Assembly (NCBI RefSeq): GCF_013402795.1
Contig: NZ_CP058595.1
Location: forward strand, 1,399,501 to 1,463,500
DNA length: 64,000 bases
Origin: Costertonia aggregata
Lineage (GTDB): Bacteria > Bacteroidota > Bacteroidia > Flavobacteriales > Flavobacteriaceae
Reading direction: 5' to 3'
Position numbers and translations under genes: made by a program. Positions 25,556 to 34,870 of the stretch are shown here, piece by piece (the first letter of the stretch is position 1; each line of letters starts with the position of its first letter). The notes under the pieces are model-generated. The model saw only the letters and a program-made list of their open reading frames with translations. It searched no databases and was not told where the DNA came from.

Positions 25556-26815
25556 TTGTCAAAACGAAATTATAAAGAATTTAAATTTGGGTGGCCGGTC
25601 ATTTTATCATCAACTTTTGGAATTGGTTTAGGCATGTCTCCCCTCCCTTTTTATACCATAGGTGTTTTTGCCATTCCTTTGACCAAGAATTTTGGTTGGG
25701 GCATGGATACCGTAATGGGCGGACTAACTGTATTTACTCTTGCAGCTTTGGTAGCAAGCCCTTTAGTAGGTTACATCGCCGATAAAATCGGCGCACGTAA
25801 AACCGCGCTTTGGTCGTTACTATTGTTCGGACTCACATTCATGGCCTTTAATTTTAATATGGGTTCGCCAATTCTTTATTACTTTTTATGGGGGCTTTTG
25901 GCCTTTGTAGGTGCTGGAACCTTGCCGATGACCTGGACACGTGCCATTAACAATTGGTTCAATGAAAATAGAGGCTTGGCGTTGGGCCTTTCTCTTTTAG
26001 GGACAGGAATATTTGGTGCATTTGCCAAATTATATGCCTATTCATTGGTAGAAAGCTTAGGTTGGAAAATGGCCTATGTAGGTGTAGGCCTTTTACCCTT
26101 GTTGATTGCCCTGCCCATTGCTTATTTCTTTTTTAGGGATACCGATGATCCCAAAGTAGCGGACAAGGTGGCCAAACTTCGCAGTGACATCCCTGACCAC
26201 GCCAAGGGAAATACCGCGGGGCTTACCGTAAAGGAGGCGTTAGGGGATTGGAAATTTTGGTTGTTGGCCTTTTGTTTCATATTGATTTCATTTGGGGTGG
26301 GAGGACCTATTCCCAACCTCGAACCCTTATTAGGTTCCAAAGGGTTTGATGCCGGAGATGCGGTGATTTTGGCAAGTTCAATAGGTTACGCTGTTTTGGT
26401 AGGCCGCCTTTTGGGCGGTTATTTGCTTGATCGTTTCTGGGCACCAGCCGTAGCTTTTCTATTATTAAGTATTCCCGCAATATCATGCCTTTTGTTACAA
26501 TCCACAGACTTGACATATACCAATGCACTCATCGCAATTATAATTTTGGGGTTTGGAGCTGGCGTGGAATACGACTTAATGGCCTACCTTGTATCCCGAT
26601 ATTTTGGCATGAAAAACTATGCCGCCATTTACGGATTTCTATATGGTTTCTTTGCAATGGGCGCTGGTTTTGGTCCTGTTGTTTTTGGAAAGTTCTTTGC
26701 TAAAACAGGAAGTTATGATACAATTTTAGGATATGCGGCCATTGCCTTTATACTTGGCTCGGTACCGCTGCTACTATTGGGAAAATATCGTGATTTCTCC
26801 AAGAAGAATACATGA
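25556..26815 (+). CDS. Major facilitator superfamily transporter
   Basis: A 419-residue inner-membrane carrier with about twelve transmembrane segments. The loop after TM2 has the MFS motif GYIADKIGARKTALW, and the middle loop is around residues 200-230. The only fitting start is a TTG at 25556 (MSKRNYKEFKFGWP); the next Met is inside TM1, so TTG initiation is likely. It resembles the oxalate:formate/monocarboxylate branch, like the carrier at 4265-5530. The substrate is unknown. It is transcribed alone, divergent from the LeuC operon, and followed by a strong terminator. Confidence 0.83.
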   Translation: MSKRNYKEFKFGWPVILSSTFGIGLGMSPLPFYTIGVFAIPLTKNFGWGMDTVMGGLTVFTLAALVASPLVGYIADKIGARKTALWSLLLFGLTFMAFNFNMGSPILYYFLWGLLAFVGAGTLPMTWTRAINNWFNENRGLALGLSLLGTGIFGAFAKLYAYSLVESLGWKMAYVGVGLLPLLIALPIAYFFFRDTDDPKVADKVAKLRSDIPDHAKGNTAGLTVKEALGDWKFWLLAFCFILISFGVGGPIPNLEPLLGSKGFDAGDAVILASSIGYAVLVGRLLGGYLLDRFWAPAVAFLLLSIPAISCLLLQSTDLTYTNALIAIIILGFGAGVEYDLMAYLVSRYFGMKNYAAIYGFLYGFFAMGAGFGPVVFGKFFAKTGSYDTILGYAAIAFILGSVPLLLLGKYRDFSKKNT

Positions 26816-26828
26816 CTCGAACACACAA

Positions 26829-26862
26829 TCAAAAAGGCTTGCCCATGGGCAAGCCTTTTTGA
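26829..26862. terminator. Bidirectional intrinsic terminator (34-bp perfect palindrome)
   Basis: The arms are perfectly complementary over 17 bp, centred at 26845/26846, with a GC core GGCTTGCCC flanked by A5 and T5 runs. It sits between the convergent stops at 26815 and 26879 and would give a U-tract in both directions, ending the MFS mRNA and the DUF3598-like mRNA. Confidence 0.9.
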
Positions 26863-26878
26863 TGTAGGGTACAAAATT

Positions 26879-27391
26879 TTAGTTATCTGACCTAGACTCC
26901 TGCCCATTTGTTCTTTTTTGGGGCAATTCTTCCCAAAATTTAGGGTCAATACCGTCTTGACCACAAACCTTTCGCTCCTCGATCATCGTAACGCCATTGA
27001 AAACATCACCGTCCGACCATTTCCAGACACGTATGCGATGGTCATCGTTTCCGATTAAATCTATTTGCTCGAACAATTTCATACCAGGTCTGTGCTTGTA
27101 CTCCCAAATTAATACGACACTGTTCCCTGTTTCCCATGCTTTGCCCGATAATCTAGGGTTTTCAAAAATAAGGTTGCCGTCATCGTCAAAAGGACAAACC
27201 CCAAAATCAAGACATTCCTTAAAGCCATCATCCCACATATATTCATTTACTTGATGGTACTTTCTACCGGGCAACATGGCACATGTTAGTCTACTCTTCC
27301 ATTGGTCGATCAATTTTCCGTCCGCTCCTATTCTTCTATAGGTGCCTTCCCAAACACCTGCATGTTTCGGAAATAATTTTAATTCTTTCAT
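26879..27391 (-). CDS. DUF3598-like (calycin fold, bilin-lyase-related) protein
   Basis: A 170-residue cytosolic protein. The opening KHAGVWEGTYRRIGADGKLID, then CAMLPGRKYHQVNEYMW, NPRLSGKAWETGNSVVLIWEY and RIRVWKWSDGDVFNGVTMIEERK fit the DUF3598 family as I know it, predicted to have a lipocalin-like beta-barrel related to the CpcS/CpeS phycobilin lyases. It probably binds a hydrophobic ligand. It stands alone with its own operator (27421-27457) about 30 bases upstream, so it belongs to the regulon. The family call is from pattern memory and needs a profile search. Confidence 0.6.
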   Translation of the reverse strand: MKELKLFPKHAGVWEGTYRRIGADGKLIDQWKSRLTCAMLPGRKYHQVNEYMWDDGFKECLDFGVCPFDDDGNLIFENPRLSGKAWETGNSVVLIWEYKHRPGMKLFEQIDLIGNDDHRIRVWKWSDGDVFNGVTMIEERKVCGQDGIDPKFWEELPQKRTNGQESRSDN

Positions 27392-27420
27392 TATTTTTCC
27401 TGTTTCGAATTATAACTTAA

Positions 27421-27457
27421 AAAGTTAACGTTATTAATGATTAGTAATATTAATTAT
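27421..27457. promoter_or_regulatory. Tandem operator in front of the DUF3598-like gene
   Basis: AAAGTTAAC-GTT-ATTAATGAT (27421-27441) followed 16 bp on by ATGATTAGT-AAT-ATTAATTAT. It is a weaker match to the consensus but keeps the spacing seen elsewhere. The surrounding 415-base gap (27392-27806) holds this site, the one at 27701 and AT-rich DNA without a gene. Confidence 0.6.
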
Positions 27458-27700
27458 TACTTTTTTGCTCATATATGATACTCGTAATGTTTTGTAACCC
27501 ATTTCTATCGTTTCTGAACCTATTGCCTAGATGCAATCTGGACAAATACAATTGGAACTTAATCCAGTTTTGATTGACATCAAATCAAAAAATAAGCACT
27601 TTATGCATTTAAAGGTAACACCATACTGTTGTTAAAAAAGTCAAAAAGTTTAATCAAAAAACTATATATAGTATCTAATCACAAAAATATATCACTAAAA

Positions 27701-27737
27701 ATAATTAATTTAATTAACTATTAATATAATTAACCAT
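27701..27737. promoter_or_regulatory. Tandem operator in front of the ACS-type MFS gene
   Basis: ATAATTAAT-TTA-ATTAACTAT (27701-27721) and, 16 bp on, ACTATTAAT-ATA-ATTAACCAT (27717-27737). It lies 70-106 bases before the plus-strand start at 27807. Confidence 0.68.
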
Positions 27738-27806
27738 TATTTTTATTGCATATCATCAAAAAGCTTTTACTATAACAGCTAAGCCTATGACCAAGGTTAA
27801 TTTTCA

Positions 27807-29081
27807 ATGAAAAACAGCAACAATACACGCTGGTGGATTGCCGGCACTATTTTCTTGGCCACGACCATTAATTATATCGACAGGCAAGCCCTGTCTGTTG
27901 CTGCCCCTGTTATTCGAAAAGATTTGGGACTATCAAATGAACAATATGGTTGGATTGTTAGCGCTTTTCTACTTGCTTATGCCATCATGCAAATGGTTTC
28001 AGGTCGCTTAATCGATGTACTTGGCACCAAAAAAGGCTTCTCCATTGCCGTAATTTGGTGGTCTATCGCTAATATGCTGCATGCTTTTGGAAAGGGAATG
28101 TTAAGCCTAGGCGCATTTCGTTTTCTTTTGGGAATTGGCGAGGCGGGAAACTATCCGGCAGCCATGAAAGCGATATCCGAGTGGTTTCCGAAAAAGGAGC
28201 GGACCAAGGCGGTCGGCATTCTTAATATGGGGCCTGGTCTGGGTGCTATCATTGCCCCTCCCCTTATGGCATGGCTGATTACCGATTTTGGTTGGAAGAT
28301 GGCTTTTGTCATCACCGGGGCTATTGGTTTCTTTTGGCTTATTCTATGGCGATGGGTGTATTACGGACCTGAGAATCATCCTAGGATATCAAAAGAAGAA
28401 TTGGCCCTGATTCAAAAGGAACAAGAGACGGAAGCCCAAGACCAAAAGTTACCTTGGTTGCACTACTTCAAATATAGAGAGGTTTGGGGATTGGCCTTAT
28501 CACGTTTTATTTCCGATGGCGCATTTTACTTTTTTGTGTTCTGGCTTCCCTCATGGCTTGCCGATATAAAAGGATTTAGTTTGATGGAAATAGGAATGTT
28601 CGCATGGATTCCTTTTCTACTATCGGATGTCGGAAGTTTTGTCGGCGGATGGACCGGCAGTAAGTTGATGACCAAAGGAATGTCATTGAACGCCTCACGA
28701 AAATGGATTATTTGGATAGGTGCTGTTTTGGTCATTCCCGTTTTAGGATGCCTTTACATTAAATCGCCTTACTGGGCAATAGCCTTGATCAGTTTTTCAT
28801 TATTTGCCACACAATTCAAACAAGCCTCCTTATTCACGCTTCCCATTGATTTATTCGGGAGGAAAGATGCAGCTTCGGTATGGGGTATTTCTGGTTCGGC
28901 CGGTAGTTTTGGGGCGATGTTATTTACTCCATTAACAGGTTGGTTGGTAGATACCATCTCCTATTCTCCCGTATTCGTAATCGTATCATTTCTGCATATT
29001 ATCTCTGTAATTCTGGTGATGATTCTTATTCCAAGAATAAAACGTGTTACTATCACGGACAAATTAAAATCCAAGACATGA
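27807..29081 (+). CDS. MFS transporter, anion:cation symporter (hexuronate-type) family
   Basis: A 424-residue carrier with about twelve membrane segments. The start of TM1 (INYIDRQALSVAAPVIRKDLG) and the block LGIGEAGNYPAAMKAISEWFPKKERTKAVG are signatures of the ACS family (ExuT, DgoT, phthalate and other organic-anion symporters). It probably imports an organic acid, perhaps a substrate or intermediate with free carboxylates. It starts the three-gene plus-strand operon 27807-30852 and its stop overlaps the next start (ATGA). Confidence 0.87.
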   Translation: MKNSNNTRWWIAGTIFLATTINYIDRQALSVAAPVIRKDLGLSNEQYGWIVSAFLLAYAIMQMVSGRLIDVLGTKKGFSIAVIWWSIANMLHAFGKGMLSLGAFRFLLGIGEAGNYPAAMKAISEWFPKKERTKAVGILNMGPGLGAIIAPPLMAWLITDFGWKMAFVITGAIGFFWLILWRWVYYGPENHPRISKEELALIQKEQETEAQDQKLPWLHYFKYREVWGLALSRFISDGAFYFFVFWLPSWLADIKGFSLMEIGMFAWIPFLLSDVGSFVGGWTGSKLMTKGMSLNASRKWIIWIGAVLVIPVLGCLYIKSPYWAIALISFSLFATQFKQASLFTLPIDLFGRKDAASVWGISGSAGSFGAMLFTPLTGWLVDTISYSPVFVIVSFLHIISVILVMILIPRIKRVTITDKLKSKT

Positions 29082-29842
29082 AACGAATCTTTCTACCCTT
29101 ACTATTATCTCTGATTTTACTCTTCTGTTGTAAAGAAATAAACACTCAGAAAACCGTACAAAAACCTTTGACCGCCACGCAGATCATGCAAAAAGCGCAT
29201 GAAAAAGCAGGGGGTACATTCTGGCAAAAACCCAAAAGTTTGACTTTAAAAGGCTATGCTACTTTTTACAGGGATGGAAAAATAAGTAAACACGAAACAC
29301 ATAATATGTGGCGGGTTTTCGAAAACACCAAAGAAGATGCCCATGTCGCGAACGGCAAAGTACGCATAGAATCTTTTAAAGACTCCACTCCTGTATTTAT
29401 CGTAACCTTCGACGGAAAAAACACCTACGACCTCAGTGGAAAACAAGACCAATCCGATGCCGATAATCGCTGGGCTTCTAATTTCGGTTATGGTGCCATT
29501 CGACATGCCTTAGATGAAGGGTACACTTTAAAACTAGTGGGAGACGATACGGTCAAAACAAAACCGGCTTATACCATACAAGTGACCGACCCCAATAAGG
29601 GGGAAACTTTTTTCGGTATCGACAAAGAAGATTTTAAAATCGTTAAAGTAGCTTTTCAAACGCCCCAAGGCTGGCATCATCGCATTTATTCCGAATTCTT
29701 TTCAAAGGACAAATATTCATGGTTACAATCAGGGCGTGTGGAATTATTTTACGATGATAAGATTTCCAATGAAGTTTACTGGACCGATTTTGAGGTCAAT
29801 GAAAAGTTGCCCGATAGTCTATTTGTATTACAAACGAAATAA
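29078..29842 (+). CDS. Lipoprotein of unknown function, LolA/LppX-like beta fold possible
   Basis: I place the start at the ATG at 29078, which overlaps the MFS stop (ATGA) and gives a lipoprotein signal (MKRIFLPLLLSLILLFCCKE) and a 254-residue product; a longer frame into the MFS gene is not credible. The mature part alternates short strands (KSLTLKGYATFYRDGK, ESFKDSTPVFIVTFDGKNTYDLSG, FFGIDKEDFKIVKVAFQ), as in LolA-like half-barrels that carry hydrophobic ligands. It may hold substrate in the envelope for the carrier encoded next to it. No specific family is claimed. Confidence 0.65.
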   Translation: MKRIFLPLLLSLILLFCCKEINTQKTVQKPLTATQIMQKAHEKAGGTFWQKPKSLTLKGYATFYRDGKISKHETHNMWRVFENTKEDAHVANGKVRIESFKDSTPVFIVTFDGKNTYDLSGKQDQSDADNRWASNFGYGAIRHALDEGYTLKLVGDDTVKTKPAYTIQVTDPNKGETFFGIDKEDFKIVKVAFQTPQGWHHRIYSEFFSKDKYSWLQSGRVELFYDDKISNEVYWTDFEVNEKLPDSLFVLQTK

Positions 29843-29847
29843 ACCGG

Positions 29848-30852
29848 ATGCAGAACAAACAACTGATTATTTCCCAATTTTCAGGTTCCTTGCAGGAAGC
29901 CACTGAAATTATCGAACGCCCTATTTCTAAATTGGGAGATCATGAGATATTGATCCAGAATAAGTTCATCGGAATCAATGCACTTTACGATAGAGAATTA
30001 TACCGGGGCAGAGTGCCGTACATCAATGTACAATTCCCATATGTTTTTGGAGTGGAAGCGGTGGGCGAGATAGTCGCCGTTGGAAATTTTGTTCGCCATG
30101 TACAAATCGGTCAAGCGGTTTCTACTGTTAAAGTAGGTACGGCGTATCAGGAGTATCAAATTATTTCAGAGGAGGAAGCAATTAAAATTCCGGAAGCTAC
30201 AGCGGAATATCTCGCCTTGAACCCAACGGGAGTTTCAGGCTACTTAGCACTTAAAAATACTGCCGAATTAAAAGAAGGTGAAACTATCGTAGTTTCAGCG
30301 GCATCAGGTGGACTAGGCCATATTGTAGTGCAGTTGGCCAAAAGGAAAAACTGCCATGTGGTCGCGATTTGTGGAAAACCGGAAAAAGTAGCTTTACTCA
30401 AAAGCTTGAATGTCTGCGACCGGATTATCAATTATCGCGAAGAAAATATCGTAGAAGTTTTAAGTAAGGAATACGCCAACATAATAGATGTTGGTTTTGA
30501 CTCTGTGGGCACCTATATGTTCGATGCCTTTTTGGCGAATTTAGCCCCTCTCGGTCGCTTGGTCGTCAGCGGATTGGCCACCGAACTTTCAGCACCTCAA
30601 TTTGAACAGATCTCAGCATCGAGAGTTTACGAAAACATCTATTGGAAAGGGGCCTCGGTACGCTGTTTTATGAATCACCTATTTCGGGAACAACAACAAG
30701 AAGGCCGCGAGTTCTTATTCGATTTATATCAAAAAGGAGAGTTACAAGTAAAAGTCGACCCTACCTCATTTGAGGGAATAGAATCTATAGTACATGCCTC
30801 CGAATATTTATTGGCGGGGAAAAGTTGTGGTAAGGTAATCGTAAAGTTATAA
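29848..30852 (+). CDS. Zinc-independent MDR oxidoreductase (quinone oxidoreductase-like)
   Basis: A 334-residue medium-chain dehydrogenase/reductase. The cofactor motif is VVSAASGGLGHIVVQLAKRKNCHVVAICG, followed by DVGFDSVGTYMFDAFLANLAPLGRLVVSG. Zinc ligands of alcohol dehydrogenases are missing, so it belongs to the quinone-oxidoreductase or enoyl-reductase branch that reduces activated double bonds with NADPH. It is 5 bases behind the lipoprotein gene and its end overlaps the end of the opposing gene (30847-31581) by six bases. Confidence 0.85.
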   Translation: MQNKQLIISQFSGSLQEATEIIERPISKLGDHEILIQNKFIGINALYDRELYRGRVPYINVQFPYVFGVEAVGEIVAVGNFVRHVQIGQAVSTVKVGTAYQEYQIISEEEAIKIPEATAEYLALNPTGVSGYLALKNTAELKEGETIVVSAASGGLGHIVVQLAKRKNCHVVAICGKPEKVALLKSLNVCDRIINYREENIVEVLSKEYANIIDVGFDSVGTYMFDAFLANLAPLGRLVVSGLATELSAPQFEQISASRVYENIYWKGASVRCFMNHLFREQQQEGREFLFDLYQKGELQVKVDPTSFEGIESIVHASEYLLAGKSCGKVIVKL

Positions 30853-31581
30853 AACTTCTTTCCCAAAATATTCAACGCTCTGCAATTCATAATGTGTTTG
30901 CATATACCCTGCAGCTCCAGCTTTCAAGAACAAATAGTCCTCGTCTGCGGTGACCCAAACATGATAGGGAGGATGTTCCTCTAAAAGGCTTCCGGCCGTA
31001 TCGCCAACAGCAAAATGCCTAGCTTTAAATGTACCCGCTGCAATCGTAATTTCTTCCTCACCAAGGTATTCAATGCTCATTTGTTTCATTTTGAAGAGCA
31101 TGGGTCCGGTAGCGCCACGATGGTCCGGTGAGGTAAGCATAAAATCCTCTATCATTTGTTTGCCCGTTCCTTTTGATATATCATAGAGTTTCATCAGGAG
31201 TGCGTCACCTACAATAGGGTGCGACTGTAGCCAAGGCACCTTTTTTTCAATTGTTATTTTTTGGGTAATGCGACCATCTTTTCGGTTGTACATTTCGCAC
31301 TCTGCCAGATTTTCACCAAATCGAAACCAACCTGTGCCTTCGTATACATCCCCAACCGTAAGCCTTACACTGCAATCGATAGGCGAACCGTCTACATTCA
31401 TGGCATGCATAACGTCGCGTATGACATTGGGTTCATCATCAATCTCACAATGCGCATCCATAAGGAGAACCCCATCGCTTTGTGTGGTTAGGGTAAAAAA
31501 CTCCCTACCCCGTTCCTCATCCAGACGTTCAGGCTTTTTACTCGTGTAGCGAATATATCCTCGGATTGTTTTGTGTTTCAT
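30847..31581 (-). CDS. Protein of unknown function (244 aa)
   Basis: I do not recognise this protein. It has no signal or membrane segment and is rich in strands: YIRYTSKKPERLDEERGREFFTLTTQ, DCSVRLTVGDVYEGTGWFRFGENLAECEMYN, GEEEITIAAGTFKARHFAVGDT and YHVWVTADEDYLFLKAGA. The segment ITIAAGTFKARHFAVGD followed by WV resembles the C-terminal part of DUF3108-type proteins, where a compound is followed by T-F-x-x-x-x-F. The product of 43351-44091 has a similar segment (VLAGDFKNCLRIE). It is the last gene of the operon starting with AceE and overlaps the convergent MDR gene by six bases. Confidence 0.55.
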   Translation of the reverse strand: MKHKTIRGYIRYTSKKPERLDEERGREFFTLTTQSDGVLLMDAHCEIDDEPNVIRDVMHAMNVDGSPIDCSVRLTVGDVYEGTGWFRFGENLAECEMYNRKDGRITQKITIEKKVPWLQSHPIVGDALLMKLYDISKGTGKQMIEDFMLTSPDHRGATGPMLFKMKQMSIEYLGEEEITIAAGTFKARHFAVGDTAGSLLEEHPPYHVWVTADEDYLFLKAGAAGYMQTHYELQSVEYFGKEVL

Positions 31582-31625
31582 AAAAACTGTTTTGCTTTTT
31601 TAATTGATTCGAGAGGAAATCCCAT

Positions 31626-32288
31626 TTAAATCAAATGGACGCCCCAAGCGGCATTCAACAATAATCCTATCCAAATGCCATAGACGTACGGAAGGCAATT
31701 ATCCATTCGCTTTTTCATAATTATATTTGATTCTTCCACTTCTTTACCCTGCATCAAATTTATGAATGCGGGAGTAAACTTCCCCAGTTGGTAACGTATT
31801 CCAAGGCCGCATAAAATCAGGCCACAAACGACCAACAATTTATAGTTCATCCAGGGTGCTACGATATAATCGGGCTGTACTAAAGAATAGATGGCAAAGC
31901 CACCTACCAGGCATACGATAAGAGGCCGTACCCAAAAATCGATATCCTTCAACTTCTTTTTTTGAACTTCATCTTTGCTAAAATGTACGTTCAGCACCAA
32001 AACGAGCCAAATCAATCCCGCTGTCCAGACCAACCCCAGGCCAAGGGTGTTTATTTTGACGATGCCCAATAAACTGCCCATATGGATTCCCGTGGGCATG
32101 ATGAGCGGCATGGCGATTCGAGGCCCTAAATCACAGCCCAAAAGAATTTGTAGGGCCGTAGCTCTTTGCGGGGCGGTCAATTTTGGATTTATGACAAACT
32201 TACTGGAATAATACGTGCCCATATCGGTACCCAACCAGAAAACGAACAAGAGAATATGGAAATATTTTAAAACTAAAAATGTATTCAT
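31626..32288 (-). CDS. Integral membrane protein, CopD/cytochrome-b-like four-to-six helix
   Basis: A 220-residue protein with five or six hydrophobic helices. The first (YFHILLFVFWLGTDMGTYYSSKFV) has an early His, and PLIMPTGIHMGSLLGI holds another, an arrangement seen in small CopD- or cytochrome-b-type membrane proteins that bind heme or copper. This is suggestive only. It could receive electrons from a periplasmic or membrane oxidation step. It lies between the hydrolase lipoprotein gene (15 bases) and the unknown gene at 30847 in the AceE operon. Confidence 0.65.
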   Translation of the reverse strand: MNTFLVLKYFHILLFVFWLGTDMGTYYSSKFVINPKLTAPQRATALQILLGCDLGPRIAMPLIMPTGIHMGSLLGIVKINTLGLGLVWTAGLIWLVLVLNVHFSKDEVQKKKLKDIDFWVRPLIVCLVGGFAIYSLVQPDYIVAPWMNYKLLVVCGLILCGLGIRYQLGKFTPAFINLMQGKEVEESNIIMKKRMDNCLPYVYGIWIGLLLNAAWGVHLI

Positions 32289-32303
32289 TGGGTATTGGTT
32301 TGG

Positions 32304-33200
32304 TTATTTTTTCACAAGTATTCCAGACAGCAATTCATTGAACTCCCCTGCCTTTTCAATCATTAAAAAATGACCCGACCCTTCAAACACGTGCGTCTTG
32401 AAGCCTAAGGAATCCAAATAGGAATCGGTTATCGGCCTCCGGTCTGAATTTATCAAATGTCTTTCGATTTTTTTATTGGACAAGACCGTGAAATCGGGGT
32501 TCAGGTCTTTCATGGCCAAGCCCTTCATGGCGGGAACAGCCACTTCTGGTGGAGTGCTCGCCATATCATCTACAATCTTCTTTACCAAAACGGAATCTGA
32601 TGCAGGCAAAAACATACTTTTTACAAAACCTCTTGTCAAGCCTTCAAAATTTGCATAAAAAGGAGCGATTCTTTTGTCGATAGCCTCTTCTAGAGCCGGC
32701 TTCATTTCAGCTTTCAAATAGTCCACTCCCACCAAAGTATGAATGGGAACTTCCGTTCGCGCTGCAGCATCAATTGCCACGGCCACGCCCATGGAATGAC
32801 CAATTATGGACAGCTCTTCAAAATCCAGTTTCTGAATTACGTCCATCACATCAGAACCAAATGCGGGAATAGACCAGTCTTCTCTCTGGGTGCCCGACTT
32901 TCCGTGACCGCCCAAATCAACCGTAACAACCGTATGGTACTTTTTGAAATAGTCCACTTGTTCGCTCCAATACGTTTGGTCACAAGACCAGCCATGAACA
33001 AAAAGCAGCGTGTGATTACCGCTACCGTAAACCGTATAATGAATGTCAATACCACCAACGGAAGAATTGACCGTTAGCTCCCGAGGCGCTTTTGGCCGTT
33101 CTATTTCCTTTGTCTGAACCTTGGAGTTTGATTGTTCTTTACACCCGAAAACGAGCAATAGGATTACAATAAGAAACTGCCATTTTAAAAATCTGCCCAT
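32304..33200 (-). CDS. Alpha/beta hydrolase lipoprotein
   Basis: A 298-residue protein with a lipoprotein signal ending in LLVFGCKE. The hydrolase core is complete: oxyanion region LLFVHGWSCDQTYW, nucleophile elbow IIGHSMGVAVAIDAA (Ser), and a C-terminal His in GSGHFLMIEKAGEF. It should hydrolyse an ester, lactone or similar bond outside the cytoplasm. Of three alpha/beta hydrolases in the window this is the only one with a standard Ser nucleophile. A role in removing an ester side chain from the incoming substrate is possible but not shown. Confidence 0.85.
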   Translation of the reverse strand: MGRFLKWQFLIVILLLVFGCKEQSNSKVQTKEIERPKAPRELTVNSSVGGIDIHYTVYGSGNHTLLFVHGWSCDQTYWSEQVDYFKKYHTVVTVDLGGHGKSGTQREDWSIPAFGSDVMDVIQKLDFEELSIIGHSMGVAVAIDAAARTEVPIHTLVGVDYLKAEMKPALEEAIDKRIAPFYANFEGLTRGFVKSMFLPASDSVLVKKIVDDMASTPPEVAVPAMKGLAMKDLNPDFTVLSNKKIERHLINSDRRPITDSYLDSLGFKTHVFEGSGHFLMIEKAGEFNELLSGILVKK

Positions 33201-33218
33201 TTCGTTCTTTTTTTAAAA

Positions 33219-34844
33219 TTATAAATTCCACATGAACCAATCTTCCAAAAGCGTTTTTACATGCTTTATAAATCGTGCAGCATCCGCGCCATTGATAATT
33301 CTATGGTCAAAACCTATGGTCAAAGGCATCATTAACCTGGGTTGAAACTGCCCATCAATATGAACGGCTTCCATTTGGCTTCCGGCAACGCCCAAAATGG
33401 CAACTTGCGGAAAACTTACCAAAGGAAAAATGGCACTTGTACCTATTCCCCCGAGATTGGAAATGGTAAACGTTCCGCCATCGAGTTCATCCATGGCAAT
33501 TTTTTTACTTTTTACTTTTTCAGCCAAACTTCCCAACTCATAGGAAATATCGGTGATACTTTTCTCATTTGCATTTTTCAGGACTGGAACCATCAATCCT
33601 CTATCACTATCTACCGCAACACCCACATTTATATAATCTTTGTAAACGATTGCCGAATTTCTGGTATCGATGCTCGCATTGAAAATCGGGAAATCCTCCA
33701 GTGCTTTCGCTATAACTTTTACTAAAATTCCTGTAATAGTTAAGGAACTTCCTTTTTCTTTGAAGGCTCCTTTGTGGGCTTGGCGTTTTTGTTCCAAATA
33801 AGTAATATCAACTTTTTCTTGCAACCATGCATGTGGAATATTGCTCCATGAAGTGGACATGTTCTTGCTCGTCGCTTGCATGATGCCCGTCATAGCCTCG
33901 CTACGAATATTGCCCCATTTACTTAAATCGGGTAATGTGGCCATTGTCATTGATACACCACTAGAAACTCTATTCTGATTTAAGCTCTTCGCATAATTCT
34001 TGACATCCTTTACCGAAATACGATTACTGCCTGAAGTTATTGGCATAGTTGCAATGTCAATCCCGATTTCTCGGGCTATTTTCTTTGCCAAAGGAGAGGC
34101 CCTAAACCTTCCATTGCGTTTGACATTGTTTGTCTGTGGCATTGGTATTTTTGTTTTGGCAGGAATTTCCGTTTTGGCAACTTCCTTTACTTCAACCAGC
34201 CTTTCTTCGGTTACAGGAACGATGGATTCTTCTTCGGAAACTTCTGAGGCACCACTGGAAACTTTTACAATCGGAGTGCCTTCACTAACTTCATCGCCAA
34301 TATTGACCAATACTTTTGTTATCTCGCCGCCAAAATCCGCAGGAACCTCAACCACTACCTTATCGGTCTCAACTTCCATTAAGGTTTGTTCTGCAACAAT
34401 AGTATCACCTTCGGCCACATGAATGGCTATGATAGTACCTTTTTCGATGCCTTCTCCCAAAGAAGGTAGTTTTACTTCCGAAACAGTCACCTTTCCAGTC
34501 GATTTTTTAACCACTTCCATTTTAGCTTCGGGTTCTTTTACCAAGGTCACGGTAGCGGGTTCGCCGGCCAAAACTTCCGAGGGTTCTTGCCTAATAGCTT
34601 CCTTCGCTTCGCCATCTTCCAAACGAATAATGGGAGTGCCCTGTGACACTTGTTCTCCGGTGCTCACCAAGATTTCGGCAACCAAGCCTTCGGCATCAGA
34701 TGGGACTTCTACAACCACCTTGTCCGTTTCAACTTCCATTAGCGACTGTTCCATGGTTACCATATCACCAACTTTTACCATAATATTGATTACAGTGCCG
34801 CTTTCGATGCCTTCTCCCAATTCGGGTAATTTCAATTCGGTCAT
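33219..34844 (-). CDS. aceF: Pyruvate dehydrogenase E2 component (dihydrolipoamide acetyltransferase)
   Basis: A 541-residue E2 with two lipoyl domains (lipoylated Lys in VETDKVVVEVPSDAEG and VETDKVVVEVPADFGG), Pro/Thr-rich linkers, a peripheral-subunit binding domain (RFRASPLAKKIAREIGID), and a catalytic domain ending in the acyltransferase motif FDHRIINGADAARF. It transfers the acyl group made by E1 to CoA. It lies 26 bases behind aceE. No E3 (dihydrolipoamide dehydrogenase) gene is in the window, so E3 must be shared with the housekeeping complexes. Confidence 0.92.
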   Translation of the reverse strand: MTELKLPELGEGIESGTVINIMVKVGDMVTMEQSLMEVETDKVVVEVPSDAEGLVAEILVSTGEQVSQGTPIIRLEDGEAKEAIRQEPSEVLAGEPATVTLVKEPEAKMEVVKKSTGKVTVSEVKLPSLGEGIEKGTIIAIHVAEGDTIVAEQTLMEVETDKVVVEVPADFGGEITKVLVNIGDEVSEGTPIVKVSSGASEVSEEESIVPVTEERLVEVKEVAKTEIPAKTKIPMPQTNNVKRNGRFRASPLAKKIAREIGIDIATMPITSGSNRISVKDVKNYAKSLNQNRVSSGVSMTMATLPDLSKWGNIRSEAMTGIMQATSKNMSTSWSNIPHAWLQEKVDITYLEQKRQAHKGAFKEKGSSLTITGILVKVIAKALEDFPIFNASIDTRNSAIVYKDYINVGVAVDSDRGLMVPVLKNANEKSITDISYELGSLAEKVKSKKIAMDELDGGTFTISNLGGIGTSAIFPLVSFPQVAILGVAGSQMEAVHIDGQFQPRLMMPLTIGFDHRIINGADAARFIKHVKTLLEDWFMWNL

Positions 34845-34870
34845 TTTCTTCGGGTTAAAATAGGCGGCAA

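Noticed and set aside
28940-29077. A 46-residue N-terminal extension of the lipoprotein gene at 29078.
   Set aside because: It would run inside the MFS gene; the ATG at 29078 gives a clean lipoprotein signal and an ATGA overlap.
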